Assembly: GCA_041654215.1 (NCBI GenBank)
Contig: JBAZDY010000050.1
Span: 1-10,781 of the forward strand
Direction of reading: 5' to 3'
DNA from: Undivivens sp041654215
Lineage (GTDB): Bacteria > Omnitrophota > Gorgyraeia > Gygaellales > Profunditerraquicolaceae
DNA length: 10,781 nt
Of this stretch, positions 1-6,336 are shown one piece after another. A program made the translations under genes and the position numbers. The number at the start of each line of letters is the position of its first letter. Positions within the stretch are counted from its first letter, which is position 1. The notes below the pieces were generated by a model. The model was not told the DNA's origin, did no database searches, and was given only the letters and a program-made list of their open reading frames with translations.

Positions 1-4
1 ATCA

Positions 5-106
5 CGCACAAGCGAATACTTTCACACGAGTGAACACTTGCCCAATTCCACTCAGGGGCAAAGTGTTATTCCTATTGGCCAAGGTGTAACACACAGGTGA
101 ATACTT
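5..106. repeat. Three imperfect 17-bp repeats downstream of dnaK
   Basis: Three related 17-mers lie at 5-21, 23-39 and 90-106, sharing the pattern C[GA]CAC[AG][AG]G[CT]GAA[TC]ACTT. Each can form a tiny hairpin of three pairs with a four-base loop: CGC/GCG in the first copy and CAC/GTG in the other two. The middle pair changes on both sides (G-C to A-T), as a conserved fold would predict, though three copies are few. The second and third copies continue into similar tails (gcccaattcc and ggccatccta). They lie in the 181-bp stretch after the dnaK stop, where no gene is visible. Function is unknown; decayed dispersed repeats or 3'-UTR structure are both possible. Confidence 0.55.
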
Positions 107-127
107 GGCCATCCTATTGGCCAAGGT
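70..127. repeat. 16-bp direct repeat with TTGGCCAA core
   Basis: An identical 16-mer, tcctattggccaaggt, occurs at 70-85 and again at 112-127, 42 bp apart. Each copy contains the perfect 8-bp palindrome TTGGCCAA. The second copy also forms a hairpin with the sequence before it: cttggcca at 104-111 pairs with tggccaag at 118-125 around a 6-base loop. A weaker inverted pair, gtgtta at 63-68 and taacac at 87-92, brackets the first copy. The repeats interleave with the 17-bp repeats of the same stretch. Function is unknown. Confidence 0.6.
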
Positions 128-131
128 ACAA

Positions 132-147
132 CCGGGTTTTAACCCGG
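132..147 (-). terminator. Possible terminator hairpin after dnaK
   Basis: A GC-rich inverted repeat lies about 35 bp past the dnaK stop: ccgggt at 132-137 pairs with acccgg at 142-147 around a 4-base loop. In the direction of dnaK transcription it is followed only by TTGTACC, a poor U-tract. It may be a weak intrinsic terminator or simply a 3'-end stabilising hairpin. It is the best-placed candidate to end the hrcA-grpE-dnaK transcript. Confidence 0.28.
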
Positions 148-181
148 GGATTTCTGGGATAGGGGATTAAAGATATCGCTG

Positions 182-2083
182 TTATTTCTTATCTTCGTCC
201 TTATACTCGGCGTCAATGACGTCGTCCTTGCCTGGCTTGGGGTCTTCCTGCCGCTGCCCGGTCCCGGCACTGCTTGAGTCCTGCTGTCCGGCTGCGCCCG
301 CAGACTGCTGCTGAGATTTGGCCGACGCCTGTTTATAGACTTCTTCTGCCAGCTTGTGCGCCGACTTGGTCAACGCCTCCATCCCCTTCTTTATTTTCTC
401 GATGCTCTTGTCCTTTATGGACTGTTTCAGGTCGTTAAGATCGGCCTCAATGCCCGCCTTCTCCTCCTGGCTCACCTTGTCGCCATAATCTTTGAGCGAC
501 TTTTCGGTGGAATAAACCAGGGAATCGGCTTGGTTGACGAGTTCGACCTCTTCTTTCTTTTTGCTGTCCTCGGAAGCGTATTTCTCCGCCTCCTTGACCA
601 TTTTCTCTATTTCCTCCTTGGAGAGCTTCTTGGGAGCGGTGATACGTATAGACTGCTCTTTGCCGGTCCCCAGGTCCTTGGCCGAGACATGCACGATGCC
701 GTTGGCGTCTATATCGAAGGAAACCTCTATCTGCGGAACTCCTCTCGGCGCCGCCGGTATCCCGACCAGATCGAACCTGCCGAGCTCGACGTTACCCTCG
801 GCGTCCGCTATCTGGCGTTCGCCCTGTATGACGCGCACGGTGACCGCGGTCTGATTATCCGCCGCGGTAGAGAACACCTGGCTCTTGCGCGTGGGAATGG
901 TAGTATTGCGCTCGATCAACTTGGTGTTCACGCCTCCCATCGTCTCGATCCCCAAAGAAAGCGGCGTGACATCCAGAAGAAGCACGTCCTTGGTCTCTCC
1001 TTTGATGATCGAAGCCTGGATGGCCGCGCCCAGCGCGACGCACTCCATCGGGTCCACGCCGCGCTCGATCTTCTTGCCCACGAAATCCTCGACAAATTTC
1101 TGCACCGCCGGGATACGGGTGGGGCCGCCGACCATGATGATGCGGTCGACGTCATTGGCCGAAAGCTTGGCGTCCTTAAGGGCATCCTCGATCGGCTTAC
1201 GGCAGCGCTCGATGATCGGAGCGATCAGGTCCTCGAGCTTGGCGCGCGTGATGGTCATAGTCATATGCTTGGGGCCGGAGGCGTCGGCGGTGATGAACGG
1301 CAGATTGATGTCCGTTTGCACCGTGGAGGAAAGCTCCACCTTGGCCTTTTCCGCCGCCTCGCGCAGCCTCTGCATCGCCATCTTGTCGCTTCGCAGGTCG
1401 ATGCCGGTTTCTTTCTTGAACTGATCGGCTATGTGCTCGATCAACACATTATCCATGTCCGTGCCGCCCAACTGCGTATCGCCGTTGGTCGACATGACCT
1501 TGAAACCGCCTTCAGCCCACATCTCCATGATGGTGACGTCCAGCGTCCCTCCGCCGAAATCGAAGACCATGATCTTCAATTCCTTCCCCACCTTGTCCAG
1601 GCCGTAAGCCAGACAAGCGGCGGTAGGTTCATTGATGATCCTCAATACCTTCAATCCGGATATCTCCCCTGCGTCCTTGGTCGCCGTACGCTGGTTATCG
1701 TTGAAATAAGCCGGACAGGTAATGACAACCTCTTCCACTTTATCTCCCAGGTAAGCCTCCGCGTCCTGCTTTATCTTCTGCAGGACGAAAGCGGAAACCT
1801 GCTGAGGAGTAAATTCCTTATCCAGCGCCTTGAACTTGAAGTCTGTTCCCATCTTGCGCTTGGCGGCAAAGATAGTTCCTTCCGGGTTTATCGATGCCTG
1901 GCGCCTGGCGGGCTCGCCCACCAGCTTCTGTCCGTCCTTGGTAAAAGCCACCCAGGAAGGAAAGGCTTTCCCGGAAGCGACCCCGGCACCTTCGGCAGAC
2001 GGAATAATGACCGGTCTGCCGTTCTCCATAACGGCGGCCGCAGAGTTGGATGTTCCTAAATCGATCCCTATAACTTTAGCCAT
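182..2083 (-). CDS. dnaK: DnaK, Hsp70 chaperone
   Basis: Cytosolic Hsp70 of 633 residues that binds exposed hydrophobic segments in an ATP-driven cycle, with GrpE as exchange factor and a J-protein as partner. The nucleotide-binding domain (about 1-365) shows phosphate-1 motif GIDLGTSN at 6-13, NEPTAACLAYG at 151-161, phosphate-2 motif DFGGGTLDVT at 175-184 and IIMVGGPTRIPAVQ at 315-328. The interdomain linker DVLLLDVTPLS is at 366-376, followed by the substrate domain, the helical lid and an acidic tail ending near DDVIDAEYKDEDKK. The start at 2083 is chosen because AGGAGG lies 6 bases upstream and the protein then begins MAKVIGIDLG. An in-frame start at 2155 would add 24 residues from repeat sequence. 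The protein lacks the roughly 25-residue insert that E. coli DnaK carries near residue 80, has a few extra residues after SAEG (about 31-40), and has Cys at 123 and 157. It is the last gene of the hrcA-grpE-dnaK set. Confidence 0.97.
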   Translation of the reverse strand: MAKVIGIDLGTSNSAAAVMENGRPVIIPSAEGAGVASGKAFPSWVAFTKDGQKLVGEPARRQASINPEGTIFAAKRKMGTDFKFKALDKEFTPQQVSAFVLQKIKQDAEAYLGDKVEEVVITCPAYFNDNQRTATKDAGEISGLKVLRIINEPTAACLAYGLDKVGKELKIMVFDFGGGTLDVTIMEMWAEGGFKVMSTNGDTQLGGTDMDNVLIEHIADQFKKETGIDLRSDKMAMQRLREAAEKAKVELSSTVQTDINLPFITADASGPKHMTMTITRAKLEDLIAPIIERCRKPIEDALKDAKLSANDVDRIIMVGGPTRIPAVQKFVEDFVGKKIERGVDPMECVALGAAIQASIIKGETKDVLLLDVTPLSLGIETMGGVNTKLIERNTTIPTRKSQVFSTAADNQTAVTVRVIQGERQIADAEGNVELGRFDLVGIPAAPRGVPQIEVSFDIDANGIVHVSAKDLGTGKEQSIRITAPKKLSKEEIEKMVKEAEKYASEDSKKKEEVELVNQADSLVYSTEKSLKDYGDKVSQEEKAGIEADLNDLKQSIKDKSIEKIKKGMEALTKSAHKLAEEVYKQASAKSQQQSAGAAGQQDSSSAGTGQRQEDPKPGKDDVIDAEYKDEDKK

Positions 2084-2089
2084 ATCGCA

Positions 2090-2121
2090 CCTCCTAACTA
2101 AATTTAACGAAGTTAAATTTA
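2090..2121 (-). promoter_or_regulatory. dnaK ribosome binding site with adjacent AT-rich hairpin
   Basis: The Shine-Dalgarno AGGAGG at 2095-2090 sits 6 bases before the dnaK ATG and fixes the start. Directly upstream is a perfect 10-bp inverted repeat: 2099-2108 pairs with 2112-2121 around a 3-base loop. Nine of its ten pairs are A-U in RNA. The stem borders the Shine-Dalgarno but does not include it, so any effect on translation would come from standby-site structure or mRNA stability. That role is inferred. Confidence 0.5.
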
Positions 2122-2250
2122 CCCGCAGGGCCGACCGAGAAAATCTCTCCCCCAAGAGAAATTTTCGAGCGTTTGTCGGGTTACCCTGATTCTGTTTCGT
2201 AGAATCAGGGCGATACTTGAAACATCACGAAGTTAAATTTACCCGCAGGG
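2107..2250. repeat. 24-bp direct repeat flanking a structured grpE-dnaK spacer
   Basis: An identical 24-bp sequence (beginning acgaagttaaattt and ending acccgcaggg) occurs at 2107-2130 and at 2227-2250, exactly 120 bp apart. The interval contains a perfect 10-bp hairpin (2184-2193 with 2201-2210, loop 7) and a looser one (ccgac at 2131-2135 with gtcgg at 2175-2179, gaaaat at 2139-2144 with attttc at 2161-2166, ctct at 2145-2148 with agag at 2155-2158). None has a U-tract on either side. The spacer is therefore better explained as a repeated intergenic element or an RNA stability/processing segment than as a terminator. No gene is visible in these 172 bp. Confidence 0.75.
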
Positions 2251-2255
2251 ACAAA

Positions 2256-2879
2256 TTAAGATTGCTTCTCGGTCTGCGGCGGCTCGCAAGGCTTCTTCGA
2301 TACTTTCACCTTTGCCGTGCGCACGACCCGGTCGTGCAAGAGATACCCCTTTTGCAGTTCCTCCAGCACCGTGTGCTCAGGCACTAAAGCATCGTCGCAC
2401 TGCATCAATGCCTCATGGTAATGAGGATCAAACTGTTTACCGGCCGCTTCCAGGGGTTTGACCCCGTGGCGTTTCAGCAGTTCGTAAAGATGCGCCAGTA
2501 TCATCTCCACACCTTTCAGAAAAACCGATATATCCTGACATTTATTCTCCGCCAGGCCCACCGTGCGCTCGAGATCATCAAGCACGTCCAGCAATTCGGC
2601 GATCAATCCTTCGTTTGCGAACTTCAGGAAATCCTGTCTTTCGCGTTCCATGCGCTTGCGAATATTCTCGAATTCCGCCTGCTGACGCAGCAGCCTCTCC
2701 CAGTATTCGGCGGCCTTGGCGGCGTCCTCCTTCAGCTTCCGTAGTTCCGACTCCTTGACGCTTACTTCTTTATCCGCTAAACATGCCCCGTCTGGAGAAA
2801 CCCCGGCCCGCGGTTTTTCTTCCTTTATCTCCGTTTCCTTATCGCCGCTCTTTTTATTCTGGTTTTCTTTATTGTTCAT
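2256..2879 (-). CDS. grpE: GrpE, nucleotide exchange factor for DnaK
   Basis: A 207-residue cytosolic homodimer that releases ADP from DnaK and so drives substrate release. The N-terminal 35 or so residues are charged and probably disordered. Residues about 40-110 form the long coiled-coil helix (ESELRKLKEDAAKAAEYWER and following). The C-terminal beta domain carries the GrpE family signature: FDPHYHEAL at 150-158 and GYLLHDRVVRTAKVKV at 178-193. Length is normal for the family. The ATG at 2879 follows a modest ribosome site (AGGA close to the start, GAGG further up). It lies 52 bp after hrcA and 172 bp before dnaK, the conserved hrcA-grpE-dnaK order. Identification is firm. Confidence 0.96.
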   Translation of the reverse strand: MNNKENQNKKSGDKETEIKEEKPRAGVSPDGACLADKEVSVKESELRKLKEDAAKAAEYWERLLRQQAEFENIRKRMERERQDFLKFANEGLIAELLDVLDDLERTVGLAENKCQDISVFLKGVEMILAHLYELLKRHGVKPLEAAGKQFDPHYHEALMQCDDALVPEHTVLEELQKGYLLHDRVVRTAKVKVSKKPCEPPQTEKQS

Positions 2880-2931
2880 TTCCTATCGCCTCTTGACTAT
2901 ATGCTTTTGCCTATAACCTATTGCCCCTCGC
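2880..2931 (-). repeat. Degenerate short repeats in the hrcA-grpE spacer
   Basis: Read on the minus strand, this 52-bp spacer is made of variations on GGCGATAGG: GGCGAGGGG, GGCAATAGG, TATAGGCAAAAG and GAGGCGATAGG follow one another. No hairpin or promoter stands out. It may be a decayed tandem array. It also carries the weak grpE ribosome binding site. Confidence 0.35.
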
Positions 2932-3663
2932 CTAATCTCTCAATACTTCCGAAAGCACTTCTGAAACGTATTCCAGCGCCGGGATGACATGACTGTATTC
3001 CATACGTCTTGGCCCCAGCACTGCCAGCCTGCCTACCGGCTGTTCCTTCACGTTATAGGAAGATATCAGGATAGCGCAATTCTCGGTACCTTCACAGCCG
3101 AGTTCCTCTCCTATATAAACCGCCACTTTGCGGCTGTTGTGTTTGCGAATGATCTCCAGCAGTCGCCTCTTCTCCTCGATCAGCCGGATCAGAAAACGGA
3201 TACTTGAGGCGTCCCGGAACTCCGGCTGTTCGATTATGTAACTCACCCCGCGGTAAACGAATCTCTCGTCCATATCCGGCAGAGCGGCGATGCCTGCGCA
3301 GTGGGTGACCTCGGACAACAAGTCGGAGGTCTTCTCCAGTATGGCGTCCAGCGTCTCGGAACCGCGCTCGTAGGCGCCGAAGATACGCGTCTTCTCCTCC
3401 TCTATCAATTCCAGCTGAGAAAGCAAGAAATCCACGTAATAACGATAACCTTTATCGGTCGGCATGCGACCGGCGGAGGTATGAGGATGCGTAAGGTATC
3501 CCGCGTCTTCCAGTTCGGCGAAGATATTCCGGATAGTGGCCGGGCTAAGGTCGAATTCTGCTGAAAGGTCGTCCGAGGCCACCGGTTCCGCCTCCCTGAT
3601 ATAAAAATTGATGGCGGAACTCAATACCGCTTTGCGCCTTGCGTCATGATTAACCGTCTTCAT
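2932..3663 (-). CDS. hrcA: HrcA, heat-shock repressor of CIRCE operators (short form)
   Basis: A 243-residue transcriptional repressor that in studied bacteria binds CIRCE sites and is kept active by GroEL. Residues 5-80 form the winged-helix domain, with the characteristic LSPATIRNIFAELEDAGYL (39-57) and HPHTSAGRMPTDKGYRYYVD (59-78). The C-terminal part keeps EQPEF (145-149), AVYIGEELG (181-189) and VGRLAVLGPRRMEYSHVIP (210-228). HrcA is usually about 340 residues. Here the stretch between SEVTHCAGIAALPD and MDERFVYRGV (around residue 129) is short by roughly 80-100 residues, the region that normally carries much of the central domain. Both flanks stay in frame, so this is a compact form rather than a broken gene. 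The ATG at 3663 has GGAGAG 6 bases upstream. It lies 58 bp after clpB, whose promoter carries a matching CIRCE site. Confidence 0.93.
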   Translation of the reverse strand: MKTVNHDARRKAVLSSAINFYIREAEPVASDDLSAEFDLSPATIRNIFAELEDAGYLTHPHTSAGRMPTDKGYRYYVDFLLSQLELIEEEKTRIFGAYERGSETLDAILEKTSDLLSEVTHCAGIAALPDMDERFVYRGVSYIIEQPEFRDASSIRFLIRLIEEKRRLLEIIRKHNSRKVAVYIGEELGCEGTENCAILISSYNVKEQPVGRLAVLGPRRMEYSHVIPALEYVSEVLSEVLRD

Positions 3664-3708
3664 TATGCGCTCTCCGTTTTTCCCGAAAACTCTTTCGCGG
3701 AATTTCTA

Positions 3709-3736
3709 ATTTTAACACACCTTACCGCTTTGTCAA
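3709..3736 (-). promoter_or_regulatory. sigma70-type promoter for hrcA-grpE-dnaK
   Basis: On the minus strand, TTGACA (3736-3731) and TAAAAT (3714-3709) are separated by 16 bp. A TG one base before the -10 gives an extended -10. The -35 box lies inside the last codons of clpB. The expected start near 3702 leaves a leader of about 40 bases before hrcA. No CIRCE-like inverted repeat lies on or near it, so this promoter looks free of HrcA control. That conclusion is inferred from sequence alone. Confidence 0.6.
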
Positions 3737-6313
3737 CGAAATGCCGGCACTGTTCGCGGGATGGTCGGCTTTGACCTTATCCCCCTGCGCAAGCTTCCCT
3801 TCCAGGAGCATTATTGCCAGCGGGTCCTGCAAATAATGCTGGACGGTGCGTTTCAGCGGCCGCGCCCCGTAATGGGGGTCGAAGCCTCTCTCCAGAAGAA
3901 AATCCTCCGCCTTGCGGGTCAATTCCAGGGTGATCTTCCTGGCCGCGAGTTTCTCCTTAAGCGGCGCTATCTCCAGATCCAGGATACGCGCGATCTCTTC
4001 CTTGTCCAACGGGTTAAAGATGATTATATCGTCAAGACGATTGATGAACTCCGGCCTGAATGTTTTCTTTACCTCCGCCAGCAGGCGAGTCTTCAACGCC
4101 TCATCCGGCTTTCCGAAACTGCTCTGTAATATCTCCTGCCCGATATTGGAGGTCATTATGATTACCGTGTTCTTGAAATTCACGGTGCGCCCCTGTCCGT
4201 CGGTAAGGCGGCCCTCGTCCAGTATCTGCAGCAGCACGTTGAAGACGTCCGGGTGCGCCTTCTCTATTTCGTCCAGCAGTATGACCGAATACGGTCTGCG
4301 GCGCACTTTCTCGCTCAGCTGTCCGCCTTCCTCGTAGCCCACGTATCCCGGCGGCGCGCCGATCAACCTCGAGACGCTGAACTTCTCCATATATTCGGAC
4401 ATATCTACACGCACCAGCGCGTCCTCGTCGTCGAAGAGGAACCATGCCAGCGTCTTGGCCAGCTTGGTCTTTCCCACTCCGGTCGGCCCCAGAAAGATGA
4501 ACGACCCCAGCGGACGCTTTTCGTCGCCCAGCCCGGAGCGGGCGCGGCGCGCGCAGGCCGATATCGCCTCTATCGCCCGGTCCTGGCCGATGACCCTGCT
4601 CTTGAGACGCTCTTCCATCTTCAGCAACTTTTCCGCGTCACCCTCCATAAGGCTGGAGACGGGAATGCCTGTCCATTCGCCGACCACCCGCGCGATATCC
4701 TCGTCGCCCACCTCTTCTTTCAACATCAGGCTGTGCTTCTGCAGAGCAGCCAGTTCCTGGTTGCGTTTTTTCATCTCCTTATCAAGCTCTATCAGCGCGC
4801 CATAGCGTATCTCGGCCACTTTATCCAGGTTTCCGACCTTCTCGGCCGCCGAAGCCTCGTTCTTGGCATCCTGTATCTTTTCTTTTATCTGCTGAATGCT
4901 CTGGATGACCCGCTTTTCTTCCTCCCACTGTTTCTTCTTTTCTCCGAGGTCGCGTTTCAATACTTCCAACTGCTCCTCGAGCTTACCCAGGCGTTCAGTG
5001 GAAGAGGCATCTTTCTCTTTCTTCAAAGCCTGCCTCTCTATCTCCATCTGCATAATACGCCGCTGGACCGAATCCACCTCCTGCGGCATACTATCTATCT
5101 CTATGCGCAGGCGCGAGGCCGCCTCGTCCACCAAATCGATGGCTTTGTCGGGCAGACGGCGATCGGTTATGTATCGCGCCGAAAGCGAAGCTGCGGCAAT
5201 CAAAGCGGAATCCTTGATGCGGACCCCGTGGTGTATCTCGTATTTTTCCTTCAGCCCGCGCAAGATGGAGATCGTATCTTCAACGCTCGGCTCCCCGACG
5301 AAAACCGGCTGAAATCGACGCTCCAAAGCGCTGTCTTTCTCTATATATTTACGGTATTCCTCGAGGGTGGTGGCCCCGATGCAACGGAGCTGGCCCCTGG
5401 CAAGCAACGGCTTGAGCATATTGGAGGCGTCTATCGCTCCCTCTGCGGCTCCTGCTCCCACTATCGTGTGCAATTCATCTATAAAGAGTATGATGCGGCC
5501 GTCGCTGTCGCGCACTTCTTTCAGCAAAGCCTTGAGCCGATTCTCGAAATCCCCCCTAAACTTCGCGCCCGCCACCAGGCTTCCCATATCCAGGGAAATT
5601 ATACGCTTATCTTTCAGCCCCTCGGGAACGTCCCCGGAGACCACGCGCAGAGCCAGTCCCTCCACAATGGCGGTCTTACCTACGCCGGCTTCCCCGATCA
5701 ACACCGGGTTGTTCTTGGTGCGACGAGAAAGCACCTGCATCAACCTGCGTATCTCGCCGTCCCTTCCGATCACCGGGTCGAGTTTCATCTTGGAGGCCAG
5801 GGCAGTAAGGTCCTGCCCGTATTTCTCCAGGGCCCCGAAAGAAGCCTCGGGATCCTGCTCGGTGATACGCCGGCTGCCGCGCACCTCCCGCATCGCCTGC
5901 AATACCTTATCCCGGGTCAAACCGAGAGTATGAAACTCACGCGTAAGCTGCGAACCTCCGTGCTCAAGCAAAGCCAGAAGAAAATGTTCTCCGGAAACGA
6001 ACTCGTCCTTCAGCGTTTTGGCTTCTTTTTCAGCCGTCTTCAACGCTGCGGACGTGCGCGGAGAAAAATATATATCTTTTGAAGCGCCGCTCACTCGCGG
6101 CTGTTCCTTCAAGTGTTTTTCAAGGGATTTGATGACCTCAAAACTCGGGACTCCGGCCTTATCTAATATTTGTAAAAGCAGGCTGTCGTCCTGGCGTAGT
6201 ACAGCCAACAACAGATGTTCAGGTTCTACCTGCTGGTGCGAATGCTCCTGCGCGAGAGCGGCGGCAGATTGTAATGCCTCCTGGAACTTAATAGTGAACT
6301 TGTTTATATCCAT
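3722..6313 (-). CDS. clpB: ClpB, AAA+ protein disaggregase
   Basis: A hexameric cytosolic ATPase of 863 residues (E. coli ClpB: 857) that pulls polypeptides out of aggregates and hands them to DnaK. The N-terminal Clp domain covers about 1-150. NBD1 has Walker A GEAGVGKT at 207-214, Walker B IILFIDE at 274-280 and pore loop GAKFRGDFE near 249-257, with Phe in place of the common Tyr. A long coiled-coil M domain (about 410-530) is what separates ClpB from ClpA and ClpC and is the DnaK docking site. NBD2 has Walker A GPTGVGKT at 609-616, pore loop GYVG at 656-659, Walker B VILLDE at 677-682 and sensor-2 GAR at 816-818. The ATG at 6313 is preceded by AAGGGGG at 7 bases. A CIRCE operator overlaps its promoter, so it is likely repressed by HrcA, with possible read-through from hspR. 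Confidence 0.98.
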   Translation of the reverse strand: MDINKFTIKFQEALQSAAALAQEHSHQQVEPEHLLLAVLRQDDSLLLQILDKAGVPSFEVIKSLEKHLKEQPRVSGASKDIYFSPRTSAALKTAEKEAKTLKDEFVSGEHFLLALLEHGGSQLTREFHTLGLTRDKVLQAMREVRGSRRITEQDPEASFGALEKYGQDLTALASKMKLDPVIGRDGEIRRLMQVLSRRTKNNPVLIGEAGVGKTAIVEGLALRVVSGDVPEGLKDKRIISLDMGSLVAGAKFRGDFENRLKALLKEVRDSDGRIILFIDELHTIVGAGAAEGAIDASNMLKPLLARGQLRCIGATTLEEYRKYIEKDSALERRFQPVFVGEPSVEDTISILRGLKEKYEIHHGVRIKDSALIAAASLSARYITDRRLPDKAIDLVDEAASRLRIEIDSMPQEVDSVQRRIMQMEIERQALKKEKDASSTERLGKLEEQLEVLKRDLGEKKKQWEEEKRVIQSIQQIKEKIQDAKNEASAAEKVGNLDKVAEIRYGALIELDKEMKKRNQELAALQKHSLMLKEEVGDEDIARVVGEWTGIPVSSLMEGDAEKLLKMEERLKSRVIGQDRAIEAISACARRARSGLGDEKRPLGSFIFLGPTGVGKTKLAKTLAWFLFDDEDALVRVDMSEYMEKFSVSRLIGAPPGYVGYEEGGQLSEKVRRRPYSVILLDEIEKAHPDVFNVLLQILDEGRLTDGQGRTVNFKNTVIIMTSNIGQEILQSSFGKPDEALKTRLLAEVKKTFRPEFINRLDDIIIFNPLDKEEIARILDLEIAPLKEKLAARKITLELTRKAEDFLLERGFDPHYGARPLKRTVQHYLQDPLAIMLLEGKLAQGDKVKADHPANSAGISLTKR

Positions 6314-6336
6314 TTCTATTCCCCCTTATTACGCTG

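Noticed and set aside
1..130. Repeat cluster as a CRISPR array
   Set aside because: Repeats are short, imperfect, few and irregularly spaced (18 and 67 bp between starts), with no uniform spacers and no cas genes.
356..2059. A 567-codon open frame on the plus strand opposite dnaK
   Set aside because: Long antisense frames opposite dnaK are a known by-product of its codon usage. The translation has no recognisable domain, is compositionally odd (many His, Leu, Arg) and lacks a credible ribosome site.
2084..2155. Upstream in-frame start that would extend DnaK by 24 residues
   Set aside because: The extension would be encoded by the repeat and hairpin region, has no Hsp70 counterpart, and a strong AGGAGG precedes the internal ATG that gives MAKVIGIDLG.
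2184..2210. Perfect 10-bp hairpin as an intrinsic terminator between grpE and dnaK
   Set aside because: No run of T follows on either strand, and termination here would cut dnaK off, with no obvious promoter in the rest of the spacer.
4253..6082. A 609-codon open frame on the plus strand opposite clpB
   Set aside because: It lies wholly opposite a perfectly conserved ClpB. Its sequence shows no known family features, so it is a shadow frame.
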